NCBI GenBank assembly: GCA_963761525.1
Contig: CAVXHG010000009.1
Location: 434,001-498,000, forward strand
Direction: 5' to 3'
Origin: BOG-931 sp963761525
GTDB lineage: Bacteria; Pseudomonadota; Alphaproteobacteria; Rhizobiales; Xanthobacteraceae
DNA: 64,000 nt
Part shown: positions 44,625 to 53,209 of the stretch, one piece after another
Layout of the letters: every line of letters begins with the position of its first letter
Position numbering within the stretch: the stretch's first letter is position 1
Notes under the pieces: model-generated
The model's input: only the letters and a program-made list of their open reading frames with translations
Databases searched by the model: none
What the model was told of the DNA's origin: nothing
Position numbers and translations under genes: made by a program

Positions 44625-45443
44625 GTGGACCTCGAGCACGGCGCGACGGGCTACCGTACTCTCTTCATCTCCGACGTCCATCTTGGCGCTCGCGGCTGTC
44701 AGGCCGACCGCCTCCTCGATTTCCTTCGTTATCACGACGCCGATACAATCTATCTGGTCGGCGACATCGTCGATGGCTGGCAGCTGAAATCAGGCTGGTT
44801 TTGGCCGCAGCCTCATAACGACGTGGTGCAAAAGATTTTGCGCAAGGCGCGCAAGGGCGCGCGCGTATTCTATGTACCCGGTAACCACGACGAATTCCTG
44901 CGTGATTACTACGGGACGCATGTCGGCGGTATCGAAGTCGTAGAGACGGTCATTCACGAGGCCGCCGACGGCCGCCGCTATCTCGTCGTGCACGGCGATG
45001 TGTTCGACATGGTGGTCAAGCACGCCCGCTGGCTGGCGCTGCTTGGCGACACGGCTTACGACCTCGCAATCCTGATCAACCGTTATTTCAATGCGGTTCG
45101 CCGTCGGCTCGGTTTCCGCTACTGGTCGCTGTCGCAGTGGGCGAAGCACAAGGTCAAGAATGCGGTGAACTACATCGGCGCTTTTGAGCATACGCTCGCC
45201 GCCGAAGCGCAGCGCCACAACGTCGATGGCGTGATTTGCGGTCACATCCATCACGCCGTGATCCATGACGATTACGGCATCCGCTATATGAATTGCGGCG
45301 ACTGGGTGGAAAGCTGCACCGCGCTTGTCGAACACGAGGACGGGCGGTTCGAAATCATCAACTGGGCCGATCGCGACCACTCGCGTCCCCTGATTGAAGC
45401 GCCCAATGAAACCGTCGAGCCCGATCAGGAAATCGCGGCGTAG
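44625..45443 (+). CDS. LpxH-like UDP-2,3-diacylglucosamine diphosphatase family protein
   Basis: A 272-residue calcineurin-like phosphoesterase with all five metal motifs: LFISDVHLGARG, VGDIVDGWQL, VPGNHDEF, LVVHGDVFDMV and CGHIHHAVIH. This is the LpxH-like branch (the long YbbF-type form widespread in rhizobia), probably a lipid A or phospholipid-headgroup phosphatase at the inner membrane. The start is GTG 44625; no strong ribosome site is seen, so an alternative start is possible. It is next to a lipid glycosyltransferase and the Mla genes. Its TAG stop opens the palindromic element. Confidence 0.85.
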   Translation: MDLEHGATGYRTLFISDVHLGARGCQADRLLDFLRYHDADTIYLVGDIVDGWQLKSGWFWPQPHNDVVQKILRKARKGARVFYVPGNHDEFLRDYYGTHVGGIEVVETVIHEAADGRRYLVVHGDVFDMVVKHARWLALLGDTAYDLAILINRYFNAVRRRLGFRYWSLSQWAKHKVKNAVNYIGAFEHTLAAEAQRHNVDGVICGHIHHAVIHDDYGIRYMNCGDWVESCTALVEHEDGRFEIINWADRDHSRPLIEAPNETVEPDQEIAA

Positions 45444-45480
45444 ACCCCGATCCGATTAAACTTGACCGGATCGGCTCTAG
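45441..45480. repeat. Palindromic repeat element, copy 4 (module B only)
   Basis: tagaccccgatccgatta (45441 on) pairs imperfectly with gaccggatcggctcta (to 45479). Its two ends are the TAG stops of the convergent LpxH-like (45441-45443) and mlaD (45477-45479) genes; there is no other spacer DNA between them. Confidence 0.85.
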
Positions 45481-46301
45481 TGCCCGAATAACAGCTGCGA
45501 CGGGTGCTCGTTGATATTCTTGATGGCCTTGTTGAGTTCGCCGAGCGTATGCCGGCCATCCACCGCCAAGGCCTCGAATTCCTTCAGTCCTGTATTGGAG
45601 AACTGGTTCAGCCCGGTCGCAATCTGGTTGGTGTTCTTGTCGAGATCGTCGGCGAGTTTGTGGATCGACTCCGCGGCTTGACCGATTTGGCCGTTGCCAT
45701 TGTCGCCGCCGATCAGGTTTTGCAGGCCGGCCATCACCTTGTCGAGGCGTTGGGAATTATCGGCCAGCGTCGACGTCACCGTTTCGATGTTGCGCAACGA
45801 ACTGCGCAGAACGGTTTCGTTCGCGGCAACGAGGCCATCGATGCGCGAAAGTACGTCGCGCGCTTGCTGCGTCACGTCCACCGTAGCGTCTGCGTCGGCC
45901 ACAAGAGTCGGCGGTGCGGTGCCTTGAGCGACTAGCGGCGCTGCATCAGCGGCCCCGCCTTTCAGTGAGACTTCGGCGAGCCCGGTAAGGCCCTGGAACG
46001 TCAGACCGACTTTGGTGTCGGTGCGGATCGGCGTCGTGGAATCGACGGCAATAACCGCGATCACCTTGCGCGGATCGTCGGTATCGAGACCGAGGGAAGA
46101 AACCTCGCCGACCTTGATGCCATTGAATGCAACCCCTGCGCCCGGTTGTAATCCCGCCACCGAGCCTTGAAACACCACACGATAAGAAACGCGTGCGCTT
46201 CCACCGCTGTGTTGCTGAAACCAGAACACGAAGCCGAAGACGGCGACGATAACTGCCAGCGTAAAGACCCCGGTGATGACGTAGTTGGCTTTGGTTTCCA
46301 T
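45477..46301 (-). CDS. mlaD: MCE-domain lipid-transport protein MlaD
   Basis: A 274-residue protein: an N-terminal membrane anchor (NYVITGVFTLAVIVAVFGFV), an MCE domain (VSYRVVFQGSVAGLQPGAGV, then GLTFQGLTGLAEVSLKGG), and a long C-terminal helical region (SIHKLADDLDKNTNQIA). It is the periplasmic lipid-binding ring of the Mla phospholipid transporter between inner and outer membrane. It lies 18 bases after mlaF. No mlaC is present here. The stop is supplied by the palindromic element. Confidence 0.93.
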   Translation of the reverse strand: METKANYVITGVFTLAVIVAVFGFVFWFQQHSGGSARVSYRVVFQGSVAGLQPGAGVAFNGIKVGEVSSLGLDTDDPRKVIAVIAVDSTTPIRTDTKVGLTFQGLTGLAEVSLKGGAADAAPLVAQGTAPPTLVADADATVDVTQQARDVLSRIDGLVAANETVLRSSLRNIETVTSTLADNSQRLDKVMAGLQNLIGGDNGNGQIGQAAESIHKLADDLDKNTNQIATGLNQFSNTGLKEFEALAVDGRHTLGELNKAIKNINEHPSQLLFGH

Positions 46302-46319
46302 GACGATTTTCTGCGTGCC

Positions 46320-47084
46320 TCAGTGGTGAACGAGGCGCCCCCGTTTACCCCGGAAATAGGATTTCAGCCACGGATGCTCCGAGGCGAGCATGGCTTCGAT
46401 CGGACCTGCGGTAATGACACGCCCCTCCGATAATACCGCAATCCGGGAACAAATCGCATGCAGGCTGTCGAGATCGTGCGTGACCATGAACACGCTCAAT
46501 CCCAATGTTTGTTGCAGCGTATGGATCAGTTCGTCGAACTCGGCGGCGCCGATTGGATCGAGGCCGGATGTGGGCTCGTCGAGAAAGACGATTTCCGGAT
46601 CCAGCGCAAGCGCGCGGGCGAGTGCAACGCGCTTTATCATGCCGCCCGAAAGCTCGGACGGATATTTCTTGCGCACATCGGCCTTGAGCCCGACCATTTC
46701 CAGTTTCGCGAGTGCAATTTCATTCATGAGGCGCGGCGACAGTCTGAGGTATTCCCGCATCGGAAACTGGACGTTCTGCAAAGCAGTGAGTGAGGAAAAC
46801 AAAGCGCCCTGCTGAAACAGCACGCCCCACCGCTGCTCCACTTTGCGCCGCTCTTCCTCGCTGACAGCCGCAAGATCGGTGCCGAATACCTCGATTGATC
46901 CTTCCTGCTTGGGGATCAGGCCGATGATGGTGCGCATAAGCACCGATTTGCCGGCCCCGGAGCCGCCGACAAAGCCGAGGATCTCGCCGCGAAATACGTC
47001 GAGGTCGACGTGGTTGAGAACCCTGGTGCCGTTAAAGCCGACGACGACGTCGCGCGCGCTGATGATGGGTTGATTGCCGGCCAT
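46320..47084 (-). CDS. mlaF: Mla lipid-transport ATPase MlaF
   Basis: A 254-residue ABC ATPase: Walker A GGSGAGKS (residues 40-47), signature LSGGMIKRVALARALA, Walker B EIVFLDEPTSGLDP and switch His in VTHDLDSL. It powers phospholipid movement with MlaE and MlaD. Start ATG 47084 lies three bases after mlaE. The gene order E-F-D on one strand is standard in alphaproteobacteria. Confidence 0.95.
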   Translation of the reverse strand: MAGNQPIISARDVVVGFNGTRVLNHVDLDVFRGEILGFVGGSGAGKSVLMRTIIGLIPKQEGSIEVFGTDLAAVSEEERRKVEQRWGVLFQQGALFSSLTALQNVQFPMREYLRLSPRLMNEIALAKLEMVGLKADVRKKYPSELSGGMIKRVALARALALDPEIVFLDEPTSGLDPIGAAEFDELIHTLQQTLGLSVFMVTHDLDSLHAICSRIAVLSEGRVITAGPIEAMLASEHPWLKSYFRGKRGRLVHH

Positions 47085-47087
47085 GCT

Positions 47088-48218
47088 TTACATCCCGATC
47101 GTGGCGAAAAACATGGCAAAGACGCCATCGAGAATGATGACCAGAAAAATCGACTTGACGACCGAGGCCGTTGTTTTCATCCCGAGCGAAGCGGCGCTGC
47201 CATCGACCGCGAAGCCCTCGACACAGGCGACAAGTCCGATCACCAGGCCCATGAACGGTGCCTTGATCATGCCGACGGCGAAACTTGGCGGCCAGATCGC
47301 TCCGCGTAGCCTTTCAAGATAGACCGTCGGTGACATTTCCCCGTAAAGCCAGCAAACTACGCCGGCGCCGTACAGCGCCGCGATCACACCGATGAAGGTC
47401 AGCATCGGTACCGCGATCACGATCGCGATAATGCGCGGCAACACCAGAACCTCGACCGGATCGAGCCCCATCGTGCGGAGCGCATCGGTCTCCTCACGCA
47501 TTTTCATGGTGCCGAGCTCGGCTGTGTAAGCGCTGCCAGATCGGCCGGCGACCATGATGCAGACGATCAGCACACCGACTTCGCGCAAAACAAGCACCGT
47601 GACCATGTCGACGACATAAGCGTCGGCGCCAAATTCGCGGAAACGGAATATGCCCTGCTGAGCCAGAATGGCGCCGATCAAAAGCGTGCTTAGCACGATG
47701 ATCGGCACGGCGTTCAGGCCGACCTTTTCCAGGTGATGCACGGTCGAGGTCAGGCGCAACCGTGACGGCCGCGCGATGGTGCGAAGCACTACAACGGTCA
47801 GTGCGCCAAGCAGATGTGCGAGCAACACGAGCGACCGGCCGACTTCGGACATCCCGCGGCCGATCTGATCGAGGCTGGCCACGACGGCGTTGGGCGCGAT
47901 ATCGCCTTTATTCGGGTCGGCTGCGCGGTTGACCAGCCGAACTTCCTCGATCAGGCCGCGGTCTCTGTCGGACATGTTGACAATGCGCGCCGTCGATCCG
48001 CGCGCAATGAAGCTCCGGTTGAGCCGCTCGATCAGCCAGGCGCCGAAAGTATCGAGGCGATCGAGGCTGGAAAGGTCAATGTCGATGCTGCGCGCGGCGC
48101 TGTAACGCTGCGTCGTGTCGTCGACGATTTTCTCAAGTTCGGTGGCTCGCTCTACAGTCCATGCGCCGGTCGCCGCAAGACCCAGACGCTCGCCGTTGAC
48201 GCTAGCGGTCAGGCTCAT
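47088..48218 (-). CDS. mlaE: MlaE permease fused to an N-terminal STAS domain
   Basis: A 376-residue protein. Residues 1-110 form a STAS domain (RSIDIDLSSLDRLDTFGAWL), corresponding to MlaB. The rest is the MlaE permease (NAVPIIVLSTLLIGAILAQQ, then AGRSGSAYTAELGTMKMREE, DALRTMGLDPVEVLVLPR). This B-E fusion is common in alphaproteobacteria. It is first in the mlaEFD operon and the promoter should lie between 48219 and 48278, shared with the divergent epimerase gene. Confidence 0.93.
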   Translation of the reverse strand: MSLTASVNGERLGLAATGAWTVERATELEKIVDDTTQRYSAARSIDIDLSSLDRLDTFGAWLIERLNRSFIARGSTARIVNMSDRDRGLIEEVRLVNRAADPNKGDIAPNAVVASLDQIGRGMSEVGRSLVLLAHLLGALTVVVLRTIARPSRLRLTSTVHHLEKVGLNAVPIIVLSTLLIGAILAQQGIFRFREFGADAYVVDMVTVLVLREVGVLIVCIMVAGRSGSAYTAELGTMKMREETDALRTMGLDPVEVLVLPRIIAIVIAVPMLTFIGVIAALYGAGVVCWLYGEMSPTVYLERLRGAIWPPSFAVGMIKAPFMGLVIGLVACVEGFAVDGSAASLGMKTTASVVKSIFLVIILDGVFAMFFATIGM

Positions 48219-48278
48219 GACTTAGTGTCCCGCGGCACTTGAGTGCCGCGGCTTGCTCCAGTCATACTCGCTCCCGGC

Positions 48279-49259
48279 ATGGAGCTCTCTGTCAGCATCG
48301 AACGGTGGCCCCTGGCTGGCGCTTTCACGATCAGCCGCGGTACCAAGACCGAAGCTGTCGTGGTGGTGGCTGAACTTTGCGATGGCACCCACCGCGGCCG
48401 CGGTGAGTCCGTCCCTTACGCACGTTACGGCGAAACCCCGGACAGCATTGTGGCGGCGATTGGGGCCATGCAGCCAGCGCTGCGGCAGGGCCTGGATCGC
48501 CGGCAATTACAAGGCGCCATGCCCGCCGGTGCCGCCCGCAATGCACTCGACTGTGCTTACTGGGACCTCGACGCCAAGGCAACTGGCCGGCGGGCCTATG
48601 AATTGGCCGGTCTTATCGCACCCGTGCCACGGGTTACGGCCTACACGATATCGCTGGCCTCACCGATGGCCATGGCGGCCGCGGCCGAGCGGGCAGGGAC
48701 GAGGCCATTGCTGAAAGTGAAACTCGGCAGCCCTGAAGGCGACGGCGAACGGATAGCGGAAGTGCGTCGTTCGGCACCCCGATCCGAACTGATCGTTGAC
48801 GCCAACGAAGGCTGGTCGGCCGATAATTTGCAGCGAAACCTTGCCGCATGCGCGGATGCCGGCGTGACCTTGATCGAGCAGCCATTGCCCGAAAAAGCGG
48901 ATGCGGCACTGGCGCACATTAAACGGCCGATCCCGATTTGCGCGGATGAGAGTCTGCATGACCGCGCCGGCCTCGCGGCGCTCGCCGGCAAGTATGATGC
49001 GATCAATGTGAAGCTCGATAAGGCCGGCGGGTTGACGGAAGCGTTGGCGCTTGCTGCTGAGGCCGAGCGGCACGGTTTTGCCATTATGGTTGGCTGCATG
49101 GTGGCGACTTCGCTGTCGATGGCGCCCGCCATGCTGGTTGCACAACGCGCCCGCGTCGTCGATCTCGACGGGCCGCTTCTGCTTGCCAGGGACCGATCGG
49201 ATGGGCTGCGCTACGACGGCAGTCTGGCCTATCCATCCGACGCGACCTTATGGGGCTGA
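48279..49259 (+). CDS. Dipeptide epimerase (L-Ala-D/L-Glu epimerase family)
   Basis: A 326-residue enolase-superfamily enzyme. The catalytic Lys pair is in LLKVKLGSPEG, metal ligands are Asp in IVDANEGW, Glu in LIEQPLPEKAD and Asp in CADESLH, and the second base Lys is in NVKLDKAGGL. These enzymes epimerise dipeptides released from murein, typically L-Ala-D-Glu to L-Ala-L-Glu. It fits with NamZ elsewhere in the window as peptidoglycan salvage. ATG 48279 is preferred to GTG 48243, which lies close to mlaE. Confidence 0.9.
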   Translation: MELSVSIERWPLAGAFTISRGTKTEAVVVVAELCDGTHRGRGESVPYARYGETPDSIVAAIGAMQPALRQGLDRRQLQGAMPAGAARNALDCAYWDLDAKATGRRAYELAGLIAPVPRVTAYTISLASPMAMAAAAERAGTRPLLKVKLGSPEGDGERIAEVRRSAPRSELIVDANEGWSADNLQRNLAACADAGVTLIEQPLPEKADAALAHIKRPIPICADESLHDRAGLAALAGKYDAINVKLDKAGGLTEALALAAEAERHGFAIMVGCMVATSLSMAPAMLVAQRARVVDLDGPLLLARDRSDGLRYDGSLAYPSDATLWG

Positions 49260-49325
49260 AGCGGCAACCCTTACGGGTGTATGCTTTGCTGTAACGGCCG
49301 TAGAGCCGTGTTCGGGAGGACAAGC

Positions 49326-50303
49326 ATGGCGACCAGGCGAAGCGTTCTCACGTCACTTGTTGGAGTTGGTTCAGCGTTGGCGCTGCCGGCAATCGTTCGC
49401 GCGCAAGACAAGTATCCCAATAAACCGATCAAGATAATTGTCCCGTTCCCGCCGGGTGGGCCAACCGACACCATCGCGCGCATGACCGCGCAAGATCTCA
49501 GCACCCGGATCGGTCAGGTGGTCGTGGAAAACCGTCCGGGCGGCGGTTCGACCATGGCGACGAAAGATGTCGCTGCCGCGGATCCTGATGGCTATACGCT
49601 GCTGTTCGGGACTTCAGGCTCGCTCGCTATCGCGCCCGCGCTTTATTCGAGCCTGAAGCTCGATCCACAAAAGGCTTTCGCGCCGATTGCTACTATCGCG
49701 CTGCTGCCGCACGTCTTCGTCGTGAATAATGAGGTGCCCGCGAAAACGATTGCCGAATTTGTCGCGTACGCGAAGGCCAATCCCGGCAAGATCAACTTCG
49801 GCGCAGGCTTGGGGACGCCGCCGCATCTCCTGAGCGTTTTATTCAAGACCGAAGCCAAACTGGACATGGTGTTTGTGCCCTATACCGGTTCGGCGCAATC
49901 GGTGAACGATCTGCTCGGCAACCGGACTCAATTCACAATAGATGGCCTCGTCACGCTTTATCCGCTGATTCAATCGGGGAAACTGCGGGCGCTGGCGGTC
50001 GCCCGTCCCGAGCGGTGGCCGGCGCTGCCCGACGTGCCGACGATGGTTGAAAGCGGCTATCCGGATTTTGTGCTCGATGCGTGGAGCAGTCTGCTCGCGC
50101 CTGCCGGCACTCCGCCGGAGATCATCACCAAACTCAATGCAGCTGTGAACGAGGGCCTTCAAACACAGGCGACAAAAGATAACCTCGCTAAATTCTCCTC
50201 TATCGCCAAGGTCGGATCGCCCGACGATTTCCGGAAATTTCTTGCCGATCAGACCCAACGATGGGGTGCAATGGTGAAGCTGGCTGACGCCCACGTTGAC
50301 TAA
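49326..50303 (+). CDS. Orphan TTT-family (Bug/TctC) solute receptor, Tat-type leader
   Basis: A 325-residue periplasmic receptor. The leader MATRRSVLTSLVGVGSALAL has a twin Arg and ends PAIVRAQ, so export by Tat is possible. The mature start KYPNKPIKIIVPFPPGGPTD is typical for Bug proteins. GGGAGGAC precedes ATG 49326. The next gene starts 34 bases downstream with the same kind of leader, and may be co-transcribed. No tctAB genes are near. The substrate is unknown. Confidence 0.9.
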   Translation: MATRRSVLTSLVGVGSALALPAIVRAQDKYPNKPIKIIVPFPPGGPTDTIARMTAQDLSTRIGQVVVENRPGGGSTMATKDVAAADPDGYTLLFGTSGSLAIAPALYSSLKLDPQKAFAPIATIALLPHVFVVNNEVPAKTIAEFVAYAKANPGKINFGAGLGTPPHLLSVLFKTEAKLDMVFVPYTGSAQSVNDLLGNRTQFTIDGLVTLYPLIQSGKLRALAVARPERWPALPDVPTMVESGYPDFVLDAWSSLLAPAGTPPEIITKLNAAVNEGLQTQATKDNLAKFSSIAKVGSPDDFRKFLADQTQRWGAMVKLADAHVD

Positions 50304-50337
50304 CGCAGTTGTCGGTGCAGCGGGAAGGGAGAAGGTT

Positions 50338-51147
50338 ATGACGAAAGCAAAGCATACGAGACGTAACGCCATCGCGATGTTAGGCGCCGGCGCGAGCGCC
50401 GCGACAGCCGCGTTTGGCGCCCGCCCGGCACATGCGGAGGCCAATGCCAAGCCGTTTGTGCTAGTGCATGGTTCCTGGCATGGCGGATGGTGTTGGCGTC
50501 GCGTTGCCGACCTGTTGGACGCCAAGGGCCATAAGGTCTACACGCCGACGCTCACCGGCCTCGGCGAACGGTCTCACCTGATGAGCGGCATGATAACGCT
50601 CGATACGCACATCACCGACGTCGCCAACGTCATCAAATGGGAAAACCTGCAAGACGTCGTCTTGGTCGGTCATTCCTATGCGGGATTTGTAATTTCCGGT
50701 GTGGCAGAACGGGTGCAGCCGGCGATCTCTTCAATTGTTTTCCTCGATGCCTTCTTCCCGCAGAACGGCGAAAGCGTCCTCGATCTCACGCCGCCGGACC
50801 TGCATGCCGCTACGCTCGCGGCGGTGGCGAAAAACGAGGTCGGCCGCCCGGTGCCGCCGGCAAAGGCTTTCAATGTCAACGAGAAGGACCAGGCATGGGT
50901 CGATTCCAAATTGACGCCGCAGCCGACTTTCGCGTCCCTGACCCCGGTCGTGCTCACCGGAGCGCGCGAGAAAATCGCGAAAAAAACCTATATTCGCGCC
51001 ACGTCCTATCCAAATCCGCGTTTCGACGGCTATTTGGAAAAACTCAAACAGGACCCGGCCTGGCGTACCTACGGTGTGCCATCGGGGCATGATGTGATGG
51101 TCGATATGCCCGACCGGCTTTCAGAGATCCTCCTGGAGGTCGCCTAG
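50338..51147 (+). CDS. Exported alpha/beta hydrolase (esterase family)
   Basis: A 269-residue alpha/beta-hydrolase with a Tat-like leader (TRRNAIAMLGAGASAATAAF ... ARPAHA). The oxyanion loop is LVHGSWHGGWCW, the nucleophile elbow VGHSYAGFV, and the catalytic His is in VPSGHDVMVDMP. The sequence resembles salicylate/methyl-ester hydrolase-like (EstC) enzymes; the real ester substrate is unknown. GGGAGAAGG precedes ATG 50338. It may hydrolyse an ester whose acid is bound by the adjacent Bug receptor. Confidence 0.88.
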   Translation: MTKAKHTRRNAIAMLGAGASAATAAFGARPAHAEANAKPFVLVHGSWHGGWCWRRVADLLDAKGHKVYTPTLTGLGERSHLMSGMITLDTHITDVANVIKWENLQDVVLVGHSYAGFVISGVAERVQPAISSIVFLDAFFPQNGESVLDLTPPDLHAATLAAVAKNEVGRPVPPAKAFNVNEKDQAWVDSKLTPQPTFASLTPVVLTGAREKIAKKTYIRATSYPNPRFDGYLEKLKQDPAWRTYGVPSGHDVMVDMPDRLSEILLEVA

Positions 51148-51256
51148 CAGGGTAACTTCCCGGCTTCAGTGCCTGTGGGTATCCCTGACGAATGTTTGAC
51201 CAGGCGGTTGCGGGTTCCTGGCCAGTATTGTTGGGTCGAGTGTGACTGGTGAACCA

Positions 51257-52558
51257 ATGGCCAACGAGACGCTGGCGCTGTCGGAAATTCTAGCTCGGCT
51301 GCCGGCCGAGGCGGATTTCGATGCCGCCTGTGCCGCGCTCATGGCAACCGAACGCGGTCGCCTGTTCCTCTCCGAATATGCCCGGCGCAAGCGTCACGCC
51401 GACATGCAAATGGTAGTCAGCGCGTTGGAGCGCGTCGAGGCCGCAGTGCGCGGTGACCCCGCGCCAGAACTTCCGTCGGCGCTGCCGCATATTGCGTCCG
51501 ACATCGAGCGCATTGAGTCCGGACTCGCCGGTGGTGACAATGTTGACGACATTTCTGCCGCGTTAGAACGCCTCCACGACGTTACTTTCGCGCTGCACGA
51601 ACGGCTCGTCGAACCATCGCTGCGCGACGCATTCGACGGGGCCGTTCGAAAGCTCTCCGACGCGCTTACCCAGCCGGGAGGAATAGTCGAGCGCCGGCAG
51701 CGGGCTATCGTTCAATTGCGCGCGCTAGCCGGACGGCTGCGAGAGGAGGTCGCGTGGACATCCGCATCAGATCGGCCGGCGCCGGCATTGGAAGATGATC
51801 GCCCGAGGGTCGCTGACTTGGGTGCGGTGCCTGTATCGCAGCTGACGCAGACCGACACGCCGACGACTGACACGCACTTGGCTTACGATCAGCAATCGGT
51901 CGTCGAAGAACAATCAGGCGTCGAGGATCAGGCGGTCGTTGAAGATCGAGCGATCGTCGAAGATCAAGTGGTTGCTGAGGCCCAAGCGGTCGTTGAGGAT
52001 CAAGCCATTGTCGAAGACCAACCTGTTGTTGAGCAGCCTGAAACCGAGACGGCAATAGCTACAGGATCCATCGAAAGCGTCTCTGCGATTTCGAATGTCA
52101 CTGACCTTGTCGATGGGGCAGGGAGTACTCCCGAAACGTCTGCGGATGTACCGCCGTCAAGCGGAAGCGTTTTGGATGAAGTCTTCGAGAGTGACGCTTT
52201 TTCGCGGCTCGCAACGTTGAGTGAGAATTTTTCAAATCCTCCGCCATCGCCTCAGGAAATAGAGATAGCGTCAAACGGCGAACCGGCGGGTGAACTATTG
52301 CTGCCTTCGCAGGCCTATTCGCAGGAAATCATCGCCAGTCCGGAACAGGATCCGGGGGACTTGTTCGAGCCGATGCCAATGCCGTCTCCGGTTGGCGCCG
52401 CGTCGGTGGGTGAGGAACCAGCCTCTGAACCGGATATTTCTCCACAACGTGCTAACATGACTGAGGCGACTCGCTCGGTTCCGCGCACAGCGGCAAGCGA
52501 CCCGCTTACTGCGGTACGCAATCTGAGCGAGGAAGAACTCATCGCGCTCTTCACGTAG
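51257..52558 (+). CDS. Hypothetical protein with a variable acidic repeat region
   Basis: A 433-residue cytosolic protein, family not named. Residues 1-170 are helical (LSEILARLPAEADFDAACAA, LMATERGRLFLSEYARRKRH, ALERLHDVTFALHERLV) and I recall similar N-termini in Bradyrhizobium hypothetical proteins. From about 175 it is disordered, acidic and Pro/Gln-rich and contains about 7.7 copies of an 18-base repeat coding xVVEDQ-type hexapeptides. The last residues (DPLTAVRNLSEEELIALFT) form a short conserved-looking tail helix. ATG 51257 is chosen; GTG 51242 adds five residues. Confidence 0.7.
   Translation: MANETLALSEILARLPAEADFDAACAALMATERGRLFLSEYARRKRHADMQMVVSALERVEAAVRGDPAPELPSALPHIASDIERIESGLAGGDNVDDISAALERLHDVTFALHERLVEPSLRDAFDGAVRKLSDALTQPGGIVERRQRAIVQLRALAGRLREEVAWTSASDRPAPALEDDRPRVADLGAVPVSQLTQTDTPTTDTHLAYDQQSVVEEQSGVEDQAVVEDRAIVEDQVVAEAQAVVEDQAIVEDQPVVEQPETETAIATGSIESVSAISNVTDLVDGAGSTPETSADVPPSSGSVLDEVFESDAFSRLATLSENFSNPPPSPQEIEIASNGEPAGELLLPSQAYSQEIIASPEQDPGDLFEPMPMPSPVGAASVGEEPASEPDISPQRANMTEATRSVPRTAASDPLTAVRNLSEEELIALFT
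51899..52036 (+). repeat. 18-base tandem repeat inside a coding region
   Basis: About 7.7 degenerate units of the type gtcgtcgaagatcaagcg, each coding a V-V-E-D-Q-A hexapeptide. The unit is a multiple of three, so unit gain or loss keeps the frame. Units differ at third positions, so the array is not very recent. Confidence 0.8.
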
Positions 52559-52758
52559 TGCGCGCGGATGAGGGCGTCGCGGCGCGTTAATTTCTTGTAA
52601 CGCAGGTGACTGTTCCCCAGTTGTGTAGTCGGCATGGAAGTTGCTTCGATGAAATGAAAGGCGGATCGATAACGGCGCTGTTGTCGTGTGCTTTGCTGTC
52701 CGGGGTCTGAGCGGCCGTTCGTTATTGGTCCGCGCCAAGTGATCTTCAGGAGGCTAGG

Positions 52759-53124
52759 ATGCGCACATTCACTTGTCGTGTTCTGACAGTCGTTGCTTTA
52801 TGCGCGATTGCGTTCTTTCCGATCAGCGTGTCGGCCCATGACGATGGCCAATACGCCAATTCAGCGTTGAAAACCTGGTTCGACAAGCTCGCGAGCGGCA
52901 AGGGACTATGCTGTTCGTTCGCCGATGGCGTCAGCGTTGAGGACGTGGATTGGGACACGCAGGGTAACAGCTATCGTGTGCGTATCGGCGGGCAATGGAT
53001 CGTCGTTCCTGACACCGCGGTCGTGACGGAACCCAATAAATTCGGTCCAGCCGTGGTATGGCCGTACCAGGATTTTCAGGGAGCAACCCAAATCCGTTGT
53101 TTCCTTCCGGGCACGGGTGCGTAG
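52759..53124 (+). CDS. Small exported hypothetical protein with CCSF motif
   Basis: A 121-residue protein with a signal peptide (...FFPISVSA, about 26 residues), then SALKTWFDKLASGKGLCCSF, DWDTQGNSYRVRIGGQWIVV and a final Cys in IRCFLPG. I recognise this as a recurrent uncharacterised secreted protein of Bradyrhizobium-type bacteria. The double Cys could bind metal or form a disulfide. GGAGGC precedes the ATG. The 200 bases upstream hold no other supported feature. Confidence 0.8.
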   Translation: MRTFTCRVLTVVALCAIAFFPISVSAHDDGQYANSALKTWFDKLASGKGLCCSFADGVSVEDVDWDTQGNSYRVRIGGQWIVVPDTAVVTEPNKFGPAVVWPYQDFQGATQIRCFLPGTGA

Positions 53125-53209
53125 TCCGCCTGCCTAAAAAACAGCTAGAGCGCGATTCTGAATTAATCAGCGCTCGGATTGATGCGCTATAGAGTTTGAT
53201 ACGCGCGCG

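Noticed and set aside
15136..50303. A complete tripartite tricarboxylate transporter
   Set aside because: Two Bug-type receptors (15136-16104 and 49326-50303) are present but no tctA or tctB membrane genes lie near either.
53144..53192. Possible decayed copy of a palindromic repeat (tagagcgcgattc...) between the CCSF protein and threonine dehydratase genes
   Set aside because: The arms do not pair well and neither flanking stop codon lies in it, unlike the four accepted copies.
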